From: Paenibacillus durus
GTDB lineage: Bacteria > Bacillota > Bacilli > Paenibacillales > Paenibacillaceae
Direction of reading: 5' to 3'
DNA: 64,000 nucleotides
Assembly (NCBI RefSeq): GCF_000756615.1
Contig: NZ_CP009288.1
Coordinates: forward strand, 930,001 to 994,000
Position numbers and translations under genes: made by a program. Each line of letters opens with the position of its first letter. The stretch's first letter is position 1. Shown here one piece after another: positions 41,470 through 51,213 of this stretch. The notes beneath the pieces are model-generated. The model did not search any database and was not told the DNA's origin. It worked only from the letters and a program-made list of their open reading frames with translations.

Positions 41470-42204
41470 ATGACTAAAATATTAAATACTTTATATCAGC
41501 AGATCAAGTATGATTACGACATGTTTATTGATTTACTTGGTCTTAAACAATCTTCGTTAAGTCTTTGCAATGAACTAGAACTTGTGCACCGAAAAATGTA
41601 CCTGCTTAGGGAATTAGTATTATTAAAAACAGATTATCTTTCGGTAGAATCGCTCCTTTATTTCAATGAAACTATAGCAGATCTGGCCGAAGGAATAATG
41701 ATTCTTTCGAAAGGCAGGATTAAGACATCAAAGATGTTATTGCGCTCATCATTGGAAACTTTTATGAAATCCATATGCTATAGTTTGAATATAAGTGTTA
41801 ATAGTAATTTTTCGAGCAACATAGAATTTATAAGAAAAAATGTGGTGAATATCCAGTATGGTTATCGAGGAAAAAAACAAAGAGATATTCAAAATTATTT
41901 CATTGAAAAATTAGAAAATGTTTTTAAACAAGAATTTTATTGGCCTATATGTAATTATGTTCATTCTAATAATTCTAGTCTACTTTCAACTGAAAAGTTC
42001 TTGATAGATATTCTAAATTTAACAATAAACAAAAGTACATTCATTGAACATGCAAAAGTATTTGATAAGGTTTTAGAATATTTAATTTTATTATTACTTT
42101 TATCGAGTAGAAAATTTTATATTGGACTTGACTCGGAAAAAGTTTCCTTATCAATAAAAAATCTATCGGAATTCAATCAGGCGGTATTGTTTTATGAGGG
42201 GTAA
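41470..42204 (+). CDS. Helical protein, HEPN/DUF5677-like pattern
   Basis: 244 residues, five bases after the previous gene. The stretch AEGIMILSKGRIKTSKMLLRSSLETFM and a later NYVHSNN resemble the DUF5677/HEPN-type helical bundles found near defence and toxin genes. The match is weak, and a canonical Arg-x4-6-His motif is not evident. Third gene of a ParA-led trio. Function unknown. Confidence 0.5.
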   Translation: MTKILNTLYQQIKYDYDMFIDLLGLKQSSLSLCNELELVHRKMYLLRELVLLKTDYLSVESLLYFNETIADLAEGIMILSKGRIKTSKMLLRSSLETFMKSICYSLNISVNSNFSSNIEFIRKNVVNIQYGYRGKKQRDIQNYFIEKLENVFKQEFYWPICNYVHSNNSSLLSTEKFLIDILNLTINKSTFIEHAKVFDKVLEYLILLLLLSSRKFYIGLDSEKVSLSIKNLSEFNQAVLFYEG

Positions 42205-42481
42205 ATGTTCATCCAGTTTATGGTTTATAAAATGTTAAAAAAGCTTCCCCGCTACTCGACATGGGTAAAATAGAATGCGATTTTTTATATGGAGGGCGGG
42301 TATGATAAGCTGGCTAGCTTCGCGAAGTCTCTATGATTCGTGGCTTTCGCAGGTATCCACATCGTAGTATAGATCGTTATTTTTTGCTGGAACCGTACAG
42401 CGAGAAGGAATAAGGACTCATAAAGATAGCATGAACAACACTATATAAAAAATCCTATTTTAAAATGAAAGGAGTACTGTT

Positions 42482-43354
42482 TTGGGAATCCTAAAATCAG
42501 ATTATATGACTATTTTGGCGATTATTGTTATTATAATATGGACTGTGTTTTATATAAGGCATCGAAAGAAAGTAAAATTATTTATTAAAAATGAAGTTGA
42601 GGCTTTAGACTTTAATCCTGATGTTATATTTAAATATAAAGATACTCTATTACTTTTAAATTGTAATGAAGGGAGACTAGCAGATATACAGTATGGAAAT
42701 AAAACAGGATTGTACAACTTCTATACTGAACATTATCTGGCTGATCGAAATAGGAGTAAGATACTTTTACTAAATGAAGAAAATAATCTGATTATAATTT
42801 TTTATAGGGACACCAAAGAAAACTTCCTTTATAATTTATCAGATATTAAAGAAGTTGGAATAATGTTAAATCAAAGTTCTGATGATAAAGGAAATGGAAT
42901 GGTTCGTCCTTCTTTAAGGCTAACAATATCTGATGTATCAAATCCTCATCACGAATTTGATTGGTTTAAGTTTAACATTAATTTGAATGATGAATTTTTC
43001 CAAGCGGAATTTAGAGAGCTCGAAAAAGAAGTAGCGATACTTAGAGTTTACGCGGAACAGGCCAAGAATAAGTTTAGAGAGGAAAAGCCCACTTTCTATA
43101 TTGAAAATGCACCTGGTTCTATTATAGGTAACCAATCAAACTCTGTAATAAATTACCAAAGTTTAAATGAAGAAGTTTTAGAAGATAATCAAATTTTCTA
43201 TGATTTTATTTTAAATGAAGTACAGGAATTGTTGGATAACAATAGTAAAATTAATCAAGGAGAACTTAAAAAATATTCTCAAAATCTAAAAGAGGATACA
43301 GAGTTAAAAAAGTATGTTGCTGATCTAGTAATTGATTGGTTGATATACAAGTAA
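42482..43354 (+). CDS. Membrane-anchored unknown protein with an IENA-SIIG motif
   Basis: 290 residues from TTG (AAAGGAG 7 bases upstream). An N-terminal transmembrane segment (about 9-26) precedes a soluble beta-rich domain. Near residue 210 it has FYIENAPGSIIGNQSN, followed by a helical end of about 75 residues. The next gene shares this motif and helical end, so the two are modular relatives. Function unknown; the anchor suggests a surface- or membrane-acting accessory protein. Confidence 0.6.
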   Translation: MGILKSDYMTILAIIVIIIWTVFYIRHRKKVKLFIKNEVEALDFNPDVIFKYKDTLLLLNCNEGRLADIQYGNKTGLYNFYTEHYLADRNRSKILLLNEENNLIIIFYRDTKENFLYNLSDIKEVGIMLNQSSDDKGNGMVRPSLRLTISDVSNPHHEFDWFKFNINLNDEFFQAEFRELEKEVAILRVYAEQAKNKFREEKPTFYIENAPGSIIGNQSNSVINYQSLNEEVLEDNQIFYDFILNEVQELLDNNSKINQGELKKYSQNLKEDTELKKYVADLVIDWLIYK

Positions 43355-43417
43355 GTTCTAACATTTAAAATGTTAGGACACTCTTAATTTTTAATTAATA
43401 TCAAGGAGAAATCACCT

Positions 43418-44020
43418 ATGTTAAAAAATTTCATGAAGTTATCCGGAGAAAAATTTAATATTATTAGAAATCACCAAATTGTTGGTACAGCAAAAGGATT
43501 AAGAAATACTGAAAATAATACTCAAAAAAAATATATTGCTTTTGATCAGAATACTGACATTAAACCTCAAGATGTCATTATAGGAGTAGTCTCTAGCGAT
43601 GAATTTTATATTGAGGACGTCCAAAGTCATATTTATAAAGGGACAGTACTGCAAAGAAAAGCTTACTATATAACTAAAAATCAATACGATAGAATGCAAC
43701 ATGAAAAACAGTCAAATTCTACTTCTTTTCATATCGAGAATGCCCATAATTCGATAATAGGTAGTCAACAAACTGCTTCTATGACAAATATGTTTAATTT
43801 TAGGGAAATTGAAAAAGAAATTGAGCAAAGAGGTGGAGAAGATAAAGTAGAATTAAAAAAAATGGTGGCTGAAATACAAGAAATGTTTGAAGATTCTGAA
43901 AAAATGAAAAAAGGTTCACTTTCTAAATTTTCTGAAATGATGCAGAAACATAGTTGGATAACTAGTTCTATAGCTAAAATGGGGTTGGACTTTTTATTGG
44001 GTGTTGTTAAAAGTAAATAA
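43418..44020 (+). CDS. Soluble unknown protein with the same IENA-SIIG motif
   Basis: 200 residues. The first 95 are beta-rich (KFNIIRNHQIVGTAKGL; IIGVVSSDEFYIEDV). The middle has FHIENAHNSIIGSQQT and the rest is an acidic helical region. Motif and helices match the preceding gene. AAGGAG lies 10 bases before the ATG. No family recognised. Confidence 0.6.
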   Translation: MLKNFMKLSGEKFNIIRNHQIVGTAKGLRNTENNTQKKYIAFDQNTDIKPQDVIIGVVSSDEFYIEDVQSHIYKGTVLQRKAYYITKNQYDRMQHEKQSNSTSFHIENAHNSIIGSQQTASMTNMFNFREIEKEIEQRGGEDKVELKKMVAEIQEMFEDSEKMKKGSLSKFSEMMQKHSWITSSIAKMGLDFLLGVVKSK

Positions 44021-44414
44021 GAGGATTAAAGTTTCCATGTAGTCTTTCTTAATAGCAAAAAATGTTCGCCTTTTTTGTAGAAACGTTTGACTACTTAACT
44101 CATTCAAGGGAAAAATAACCATGAAAAATTTGGGTCTAAAGTGCAGTAAAATGGTTTGTATAAACTCCCAGTAAGATGGAAATAATGAAAGTTTGGAAGA
44201 GCTCAGGGGAGTTTGATAAAAAGCAACTATAAGAGTTCATCAAGGAGAATAAGCTGGTGTCTGTGATTACAGATTACCGGCTTTTTTTCTATGCTTAAAT
44301 ATCCATTTGATAATGTGACGTAAATTACGGCGTTAACTATTGACTCCATTATTATCCATATGATATGATTGCTTCAGAAATAAAAGACGTATATTCGTGC
44401 GAACGGAGGTTCTT
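44021..44414. other. Intergenic stretch before the element 2 regulator
   Basis: No convincing gene. It contains the terminator-like hairpin at 44252-44288 and an AT-rich region likely to hold the promoter of the XRE gene. Confidence 0.5.
44252..44288 (+). terminator. Two-part hairpin with T-run
   Basis: AGCTGGT pairs with ACCGGCT and, inside, TCTGT with ACAGA around GATT; seven T follow. 231 bases after the last stop and 127 before the next start. Confidence 0.8.
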
Positions 44415-45182
44415 GTGAACGGGTTTGAATTTATTGCTAAGGCATTTAATGCAACGTACACAGATATTGCAAAAAGGCTAAATTTAACTACTTCCACAGT
44501 TGCAGATTGGGCAAGCGGTAGAAGGCCGATCCCAAAGAATAAGCTTCCATTACTATCTAAATTGTTCAAGATTGATGAAGAGTACTTTAAGAAGAAAGAG
44601 TTAACACAAGTCGAAAAGATCGAGATTGAAATTAACTATCTCAAAAGAGCATCAAAGAGGGACTCTGAACAGATACCTGAAACGATTATTGACGAAGATG
44701 GCAATCAACTAGAAGTGTATAGTTGGTTTGATCCACATGAAGGTGACTTGAGATATAAATATGAAGAACTTGAGTATGAAAAATTGAACGAAAGACTGAG
44801 AAAAATTCTTGAGTATGATTTCAATTTGGAATTTCAATTTCAACGCTCAAAAAATCATTTCCATGTAGTCAGACACCTTGCTGATTTGCTTGAAGAAGAT
44901 GAAGGAGGTGAGGGAATTGAAGATCATGAGGAAATAACCGACGAAGAAGCCGAACGCAGAAAAAAAATCCATGTAAAAATTGATGTACTTAACACATTGT
45001 TGCAATTCTTAAATGGGGGAAAACTTTTTGCTTTTGGGGAAAATGATAAATTTGATGTGGAATTATTTCATCTGCTCCGAAGATATGAAGTGATTGAAAC
45101 CGAAGCACCGGAAATCGAAGAAAATGAAGAACCGTTTGATCGGGTCGATCCTAATCTAAGAATTGATAAATCTAATAACTAA
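44415..45182 (+). CDS. XRE-type helix-turn-helix protein before the second RNA polymerase
   Basis: 255 residues from GTG at 44415 (CGGAGG five bases upstream; a GTG 18 bases earlier is poorer). The N-terminal HTH (YTDIAKRLNLTTSTVADWASG, about residues 12-32) is followed by long acidic helical regions rich in Glu. It lies 15 bases before the RNA polymerase gene, so it may regulate it or form part of the transcription machinery. Element 1 has no equivalent before its polymerase. Confidence 0.75.
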   Translation: MNGFEFIAKAFNATYTDIAKRLNLTTSTVADWASGRRPIPKNKLPLLSKLFKIDEEYFKKKELTQVEKIEIEINYLKRASKRDSEQIPETIIDEDGNQLEVYSWFDPHEGDLRYKYEELEYEKLNERLRKILEYDFNLEFQFQRSKNHFHVVRHLADLLEEDEGGEGIEDHEEITDEEAERRKKIHVKIDVLNTLLQFLNGGKLFAFGENDKFDVELFHLLRRYEVIETEAPEIEENEEPFDRVDPNLRIDKSNN

Positions 45183-45197
45183 TCAGGAGGCTAAAGT

Positions 45198-46653
45198 TTG
45201 TCCAAAAATCAAAAACGCAATCAGCATAAAATCAAACTGTTCCAATTCCATGAGATTACAGAAAGCTCTGGTCAACTCCTCGCTCCAGAAGCCACGCAAA
45301 GAACCATCACCGTATCCGACAGCATGTATCTGCATCATCTCAAACAAGTGGTTGCTGAAATTGATCAAATTGCCGATTTCACAGATGCCATCTTTATGCT
45401 AAAGGCAGACAATATCGCTGAAGATGATCCAGCCCAGTTTAACCTATTCGAACGCATGCTCTGTGAGGGTATTTATTATCAAGGTGAACGGTATATCCGC
45501 TCTATAAAAAGTCCTGCGATGGGGCGAACGCAGCGAACTGAATTTATTCGTAAAACACTTTACGATTCACTTTACAATCGCATCACGTTAGGCAAGTATC
45601 CTAACCTAACCAACATCAACAAGTGGGAAGCTGCCCTTGGGGTCAGTCGTTCTACAGCAATCCCAATTCCGTTTATCCCACGCATTGTTGTCATTCCGGA
45701 TTATAAGAAAGATGAAATCATAGAGGACGTTTGGAAAATTGAAGAATGCGGATTGGATTCTGAAGCACAGAATCTGGTTCAAGCCGAAAAGAGAAAGCAG
45801 AGTGCATACTTCAAGGCGAAGAAAGAACTCAAGCCATCTGCTGAAAAGTTAAAACAGTTAAAGTCGGTTCCTGTTAAATATATCGAGGCTAAAGGTGAGC
45901 TTAAGCATGTTCCCGACCAATCAATCTATAAGACGTTCAATGGTTGGGATAAAGAGGGTCGCCGCGTAGAACTAGATCAGATTGCTTTGCCAGTGCGTTC
46001 TGCGGAATATAGCGGGAAATTATATCCTTGCTATTTCATTGAACAAACAGAAGAAATTCCGGTGATCCCGATTAGCCAAGAGTCCATTGGCCTGAAGCGA
46101 GTCGAATACCCGAAATATAAAAACAAAGATGTCCAGTTTTTCGATGGACAGGGACTGATGAGCTTTGAGTTTGCTGAGATCATTCAGCAGCACTTGGAAC
46201 TCAAACATCCAGTTAATGCTGTTCAAGGACGCTTGCCATACATAAAAGGTAACTTTATTCGTTTTGACATACATAAATGGTTTAAAGAACATCACATAAC
46301 TGAAATGATCGATATATTTAATCAGCCAAAACCGCTTATTGATGAAGAAGGTCGTCCCATTGATCTCATAATCACAAAATCCTGCTTCAAAGCATGGCAT
46401 CGGTACATTGAAGGGCAAGAAAAGCCGGAATGCATATTTGAAAATATAGCCGAATATGAGAAACTTCTGACCCACCATCATCACACTCATTTTTGGATCG
46501 CCAATTATGCCAAGCCATCCTATCAGATCAATCCATATACACCGCTGACGTATCAATATATTCATGCGCTGAATCTTACGCTGGATGATTTATATAAATT
46601 GGCAAGTCCCATATTGGATGTACTCAAGCGAATATTACATGGTAAAAATATAA
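45198..46653 (+). pseudogene. N-terminal half of a second single-chain RNA polymerase, cut by an IS
   Basis: About 485 residues from TTG (AGGAGG 8 bases upstream). The barrel-1 region is visible: FDGQGLMSFEFAEII, then a GRLPYIKGNFIRFD strand. This is equivalent to the KG..TRFD region of the element 1 polymerase. The frame runs into the insertion sequence and stops shortly inside it (46670). The catalytic half lies beyond the IS at 47987. The gene has probably lost function unless the IS excises or the halves associate. Confidence 0.8.
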
Positions 46654-46695
46654 TGCTACATAGAATCTAGACAGCAAAAAAGGAGATTCTTAGTT

Positions 46696-46989
46696 GTGCC
46701 AACATCAAGACGAACATTCACGCCGGAAGAAAAAGCACGAATTGTACTGGAGATTCTAAGAGAAGAAAAGTCCATTTCGCAGCTGGCTTCGGAAGAAGGA
46801 ATCCATCCCAATGTGTTAAATCGCTGGAAGAATGAAGCGACTCAAAATCTGGCTCAGCTCTTTGTAGACGACCGGAAAGGGATCACGAAGATGAAAAAAG
46901 AATACGAGCAGCAGATCGAAGACCTCTACGCCGAAGTGGGTAAACTGACCACCCAATTGTCGTGGCTCAAAAAAAAATCTGGCCGATAA
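46696..46989 (+). CDS. IS3-family transposase, OrfA
   Basis: 97 residues from GTG with AAAGGAG upstream. The HTH region (FTPEEKARIVLEILREEKSI, SQLASEEGIHPNVLNRWKNE) and a leucine-zipper-like coil form the DNA-binding part. It ends just after a run of nine A at 46969-46977, the likely slippage site for fusion with OrfB. Confidence 0.9.
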   Translation: MPTSRRTFTPEEKARIVLEILREEKSISQLASEEGIHPNVLNRWKNEATQNLAQLFVDDRKGITKMKKEYEQQIEDLYAEVGKLTTQLSWLKKKSGR

Positions 46990-47008
46990 TCTCAGCCGTG
47001 CCGAACGG

Positions 47009-47839
47009 TTGCTCCTCGTCGAGTATGGGAACGCTGAACTTTCCATTCAAACGCAGGCGGACTTGCTCAGCCTGAATCGTTCCAGCCTGTATTACAAGCC
47101 GGTCCCTCCCTCCCCGGAGGAAATTCGCCTCAAGCACCGGATTGACGAGCTTTACACCCGCCATTCGTTTATGGGTTACCGGACGATTGCGGCCATCATG
47201 AACCGGGAAGGGGATGCTATTCATCCCAACACCGTACGGCGGTATATGCGGGAAATGGGGATCATGGCGATCTTCCCCGGTCCTAACCTGAGTAAGCGAG
47301 ACCTACAGCACCGGATCTACCCGTACCTGCTGCGTAAGCTGCCGATTACAGCGCCGGATCAGGTCTGGAGTGTCGATATTACCTATATCCGCATGAAACA
47401 GGGCTGGATGTATCTGTATGCCGTCATGGACTGGTATTCGCGCTTCATTGTGGACTGGCAACTGGATCAAAGTCTGGAAATTGACTTTGTCCTGGAAACC
47501 ATGAAACGCGCCTTGGCCCGTCGTGTTCCGTCCATCGTGAACAGCGACCAGGGCAGCCACTTCACCAGTCCCAAGTACATTGATCTGCTCAAGGAAAAGG
47601 AGATTCGGATCAGCATGGACGGGAAGGGCCGAGCGACAGACAATATTGTCATTGAGCGCTTTTGGCGCAGCCTAAAGTACAACGAAATTTACATCAACGA
47701 GTATGGCAGTCCAAGAGAGACCCGGCAGGGTGTAGGAGGATATATCCATTTGCATAATCACTACCTGCCTCATCAGTCCCTGCAAAACCATACGCCGGCT
47801 GCTGTGTATAACCAGGAGGTCATGCTTTCATCCACATAG
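47009..47839 (+). CDS. IS3-family transposase, OrfB (DDE catalytic part)
   Basis: 276 residues as an isolated frame; the frame is open further upstream through NLADNLSRAERLL to the A9 run, so it is normally made as an OrfAB fusion. The HTH_21-like FMGYRTIAAIMNREG is followed by the rve domain with DDE residues in VWSVDITYI, NSDQGSHFTS and the Glu of ATDNIVIERFWRSLK. It appears intact. Relative to OrfA the frame is +1 rather than the -1 usual for IS3. Confidence 0.9.
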   Translation: MLLVEYGNAELSIQTQADLLSLNRSSLYYKPVPPSPEEIRLKHRIDELYTRHSFMGYRTIAAIMNREGDAIHPNTVRRYMREMGIMAIFPGPNLSKRDLQHRIYPYLLRKLPITAPDQVWSVDITYIRMKQGWMYLYAVMDWYSRFIVDWQLDQSLEIDFVLETMKRALARRVPSIVNSDQGSHFTSPKYIDLLKEKEIRISMDGKGRATDNIVIERFWRSLKYNEIYINEYGSPRETRQGVGGYIHLHNHYLPHQSLQNHTPAAVYNQEVMLSST

Positions 47840-47986
47840 GAATAAGGTGAAGGGAACTTTGTTCCCCTCCCGCGCCTTCGCTTGGGCCTTGTCCTCCACC
47901 TACAACAGCTCTACTTTTCACTTTGCACTTTTTTTCACACCTTAAATATATTCAAATCTCTGTCTTGACATCTTGTAGCACCATAA

Positions 47987-49936
47987 AAAGACGATTCCTC
48001 CGGTAAGTGGCTTCTGGATATCGCATATACGAAGGCGTTCCTGAACATGCTCGTCCAAGAAGATGATACGACAGATGAAGATCAGTCTGATGAGAGCGAA
48101 GCAGAGAATGAAGAGGATCAGCAGCAGAAAAAGAAATTTGTGAGTGAGATCATCAAGGCAATCGACATCAACGAACTTATGCTGTATGACGGTAATGTTC
48201 GCAAATTTATCGTAAAGCAAGCCATGCTGAAAGTACAGGATATGTTGAAAGGTCGCATCCCGATTCGTGGCAGCTACTTTTATCTAACCGATGATCCAAT
48301 AGCTTTTATGGAGCATGCCGCTGGAAATGCAGTAACAGGTGTGTTGAAGAAGAACCAGGCTTTTATGAATCGGAAACAGGGAATGCATGCGTTGTTTCGC
48401 TCACCACTAACCATATTTAATGAAGTTGCCAAGCTGGATTTTGTACAAGTACATAACCGATATATGCGTCATTTGGACAACGTGATTGTGCTGAACTGTC
48501 ATGATCTGAATCTGATGAGACTTGGAGGAGCAGATGTGGATGGTGACACGGCTCTTTGCACGAGTGACCCTACCATTCTCGCGGCAGTCATTGATGCTCC
48601 GACGATTATTAATGAAGATGATAAAAAAGTAGCTGACCCTGTACCAAATAACATTAATAGCATCGTAGATATGGAACTCAAGAGCCTACATAACCTGACT
48701 GGCAGATGTACCAATGTGAACAGCTATTTTCAAAATCTCGCTCTGGAGGAAGGAAGCCTTCAATCGCGTGTGCTGGAGAATGCATGCCTGAAATTCCTTC
48801 AAGGTCAAATTATCGATGCAACGAAGAATGGTCGCGATGTTGAGATTCCCTATGTGCTGGATCGTTTTGCTTATAAGATGCCTTATTTTTTTCGCTTCAT
48901 CAATGGCGGAACAGAAAAGGAATATCAGCTTACAACGAAAACCCCATTCAGTCAGTTCTGTGTAAAGGCAGAGAAATACATCAAGAAAACTTTTAATGAA
49001 AAAGATGGGAAACTGGATCGGACGATACTTGGCATCGAAAGCACCAAGCAACTGTTGCAGGATTTCAGCAAAGTGAGCCAGAGCAAGTTTATGGAATACG
49101 TGGATCTGATTGAACCACTTTATACAGATTACAATGCGGAGAAAAACCGTATCGATTATCGCCGGAAGCAATTCAATGAAAAGAAAAAATGGGAGCGGGA
49201 TAATGATACTCGGAAATCCATCAGCGCAGAATATGCAGAGATGAAGGCAAAATTTAAGGCCAAATGTGAAGCGATTTGTCCTTATCCATCCATACTCGCG
49301 AGTGTTGCCGTTGAGATTGCGTATTATAAATTTGGCACTCACTCCTTCGCATGGTTGTTCATTGATGGACTGCTGGAGAATTTAAAGAAGAATGAAAAGG
49401 TCATGAAGAAGGAAGTACATAGATTGAACCGGCTTACCAATCGAATTATAGATGACAATCAGATCACCGTTCAAGAAGGTAGAGCGAGCATTGGTGATGT
49501 AACGTTTGAATTTAATGCGCCAGATGGAAACTACTGCTTGATTGAAATTATGGGTCAATATTTCGTTTGGCATGAAGTGAAGAGGGAGTCCGATGTAGAG
49601 GTTAGCAACACTCCTGCCTTATTGGGCGGAAGCAGCACAAGAAAACCGCTGCAGTCGTATAAGCTGGGGATCAGCACCCTGAAAAAATCAAAAGAAGAAT
49701 CCCAATCGGTTGCTGATGAAGTGGTCGGAAGAAAATTTACGATTCAAGTAGTCGATAATCGTTTCGTCAATATTGTTGATTCGAACGGTGAAATCAAATG
49801 TTGTGTGCCAAGAAATCAGATTATCAATCAGGAAGAGAAGGTATCGTTATTCGATTATGATGGTGCGGTAATCGAGTTTGTAAAAGTGGATGAAGTATAT
49901 AAGTCCAGTTTTGCGGCTGTCGTAAATATTGCTTAG
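47987..49936 (+). pseudogene. C-terminal half of the second single-chain RNA polymerase (catalytic barrel)
   Basis: The frame continues from inside the IS right flank; the first ATG is 48047. It carries GGADVDGDTAL (codons at 48533-48547 for DVDGD), the DxDGD metal-binding signature, and later conserved stretches matching the element 1 polymerase (a NACLKFLQGQIIDA-type helix region and a long helical end). The segment before it (KWLLDIAYTKAFLNML) aligns with WIINMDAIRLFFKNI in element 1. This shows that the IS entered the linker between the two barrels. It has an acidic Glu/Asp/Gln-rich insertion near its start. It has no obvious ribosome site, so translation is doubtful. Confidence 0.8.
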
Positions 49937-49953
49937 TTTACTGGTTATTGACT

Positions 49954-50001
49954 GTCATATTGTGCGCTCGCTAACGCTTGCGCTCGGGTGACACGTGATA
50001 A
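49954..50001 (+). repeat. Structured repeat upstream of parB
   Basis: About 48 bases starting GTCATA and containing GCGCTCG..TAAC and CGGGTGACAC. They match 51214-51262 at roughly three quarters of positions, including GTCATA, TGCGC, TAAC and GGGTGACAC. Both copies can form a GCGC-based stem. Confidence 0.55.
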
Positions 50002-50037
50002 GTTTCTGTATCCATATTATATATAAAAAAGGGAGAA

Positions 50038-51051
50038 ATGAATTTGAATTTAACTCTAAAATTGAGCGATATTTTGACCAATCCGAATCAGCCACGCAAA
50101 TATTTTAATGAGGAATCACTGAATGAGCTGTCTAAATCTATTTTAAATGATGGATTACAGGAGGCTATATTAGTCAGACCGCACGGAGACAAATATGAAA
50201 TTGTTCAAGGTGAGCGTAGAAATCGTGCAAGTCAAATAGCTGGACTAGGTACGATTGCAGTGAAAGTAAAGGAATTGAGCGATGAAGAAGTTTTTCATCT
50301 ATCTGTCATTGAAAATATCCAACGGGAACAAATGACTCCTATTGAAGAAGCTCATGCCTTTTATGAGTATGTACAAAGAGGATACACGCATGACCAAATT
50401 GCTAAAAAAGTGAGCAAAAACAGAGCTTTTGTTACAAGCCGTTTAAGACTATTGAAACTATTACCTTTTATTCATGATTGGATTGCAGAAGGATATATTT
50501 CGGACGGTCATGCCAAGCAATTATTGAAAATGGAATCGTTTTTGAACAGATTGCTAAAAAACAAACCGACCTTAAAAGTCCTTCATGAAGACGGTTCAAA
50601 GAGAGAAGAAAGTCATTTTGAAAATTATCAATTGAAATTTCATAGTTCGTTTTGGGAGAAGCATGACATAAAAAAAGAAAAACTAACCGTAAACGAAGTC
50701 AAGAGTTGGGTGGATGATTGGCATTACGGTTTAATCATCTCGCCTATTTTGAATTATAAGGGACTTGGCTCTATGGTTGTTTCTAAAATTAGAGGGTTCG
50801 CTTTAACCGCTCAAATGGATTGTATTATCAACCATCTTCATATCTCTAACATTACAGAAGAAGATATTGATTTTGCAGTTGATTATGATTTGAAAAAAAA
50901 TAAAGATGATTTTGATTCCAAATTCAGGCCGTGGATGATTGGGAAATTTTGGGATGAGCTGCGAAATGAACTATTTTACTCTGAGATCAGCATCGAAGAA
51001 AAATGGAGTTTACATAGCTTTCAAGACGAATTGAATAGATGTAAAAATTAA
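50038..51051 (+). CDS. ParB-family partition protein
   Basis: 337 residues. The N-terminal ParB domain has NPNQPRKYFNEESL, the CTP-binding box GERRNRA (about 58-64) and ENIQREQMTPIEEA, followed by the HTH domain (THDQIAKKVSKNRAFVTSRLRLL). This is the Spo0J/Noc arrangement, so it should bind a parS-like site and load as a CTP-dependent clamp. The C-terminal 150 residues are unlike Spo0J. GGGAGAA precedes the ATG. A parS-like palindrome lies 139 bases downstream. Confidence 0.88.
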   Translation: MNLNLTLKLSDILTNPNQPRKYFNEESLNELSKSILNDGLQEAILVRPHGDKYEIVQGERRNRASQIAGLGTIAVKVKELSDEEVFHLSVIENIQREQMTPIEEAHAFYEYVQRGYTHDQIAKKVSKNRAFVTSRLRLLKLLPFIHDWIAEGYISDGHAKQLLKMESFLNRLLKNKPTLKVLHEDGSKREESHFENYQLKFHSSFWEKHDIKKEKLTVNEVKSWVDDWHYGLIISPILNYKGLGSMVVSKIRGFALTAQMDCIINHLHISNITEEDIDFAVDYDLKKNKDDFDSKFRPWMIGKFWDELRNELFYSEISIEEKWSLHSFQDELNRCKN

Positions 51052-51189
51052 AGCGATGCTGTAGAGGGGAATAATTGGACGTTAACGAAAGAAATCAAAT
51101 TGTATAAGCAAAAATTAGGATCATATTGCGAAAGCAATAAATAGTTCAACTGATGACATACTGGATGACTTGTAGGCCATGGAGTAAAT

Positions 51190-51205
51190 GGTGTCACGTG
51201 ACACA
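51190..51205 (+). promoter_or_regulatory. parS-like palindrome downstream of parB
   Basis: A perfect 14-base palindrome, GTGTCACGTGACAC (51191-51204). In the 16-base frame it matches the Bacillus parS consensus TGTTTCACGTGAAACA at 13 positions. A weaker CACGTGACACA site lies at 53919-53929 and a CACGTG at 49992-49997. Confidence 0.65.
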
Positions 51206-51213
51206 TTGTTTAG

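Larger units (their letters stand above)
46654..47980 (+). mobile_element. IS3-family insertion sequence in the RNA polymerase gene
   Basis: Imperfect terminal inverted repeats start TGCTACA at 46654 and end TGTAGCA at 47980 (about 14 of 20 bases match). Two transposase frames lie inside. The GC content is higher than that of the host gene. The target duplication could not be fixed; a TAAAAA near both ends (46643 and 47984) is one candidate, so the ends may shift by a few bases. Confidence 0.85.

Noticed and set aside
42302..42367. Short frame after GGAGGGCGGGT, 21 codons
   Set aside because: It has a fair ribosome site but is too short, without a homologue in the window, to support as a gene.
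46643..47989. TAAAAA as a definite IS target duplication
   Set aside because: It matches on both sides, but joining at it does not restore the polymerase frame and it does not abut the inverted repeats cleanly, so the ends are left approximate.
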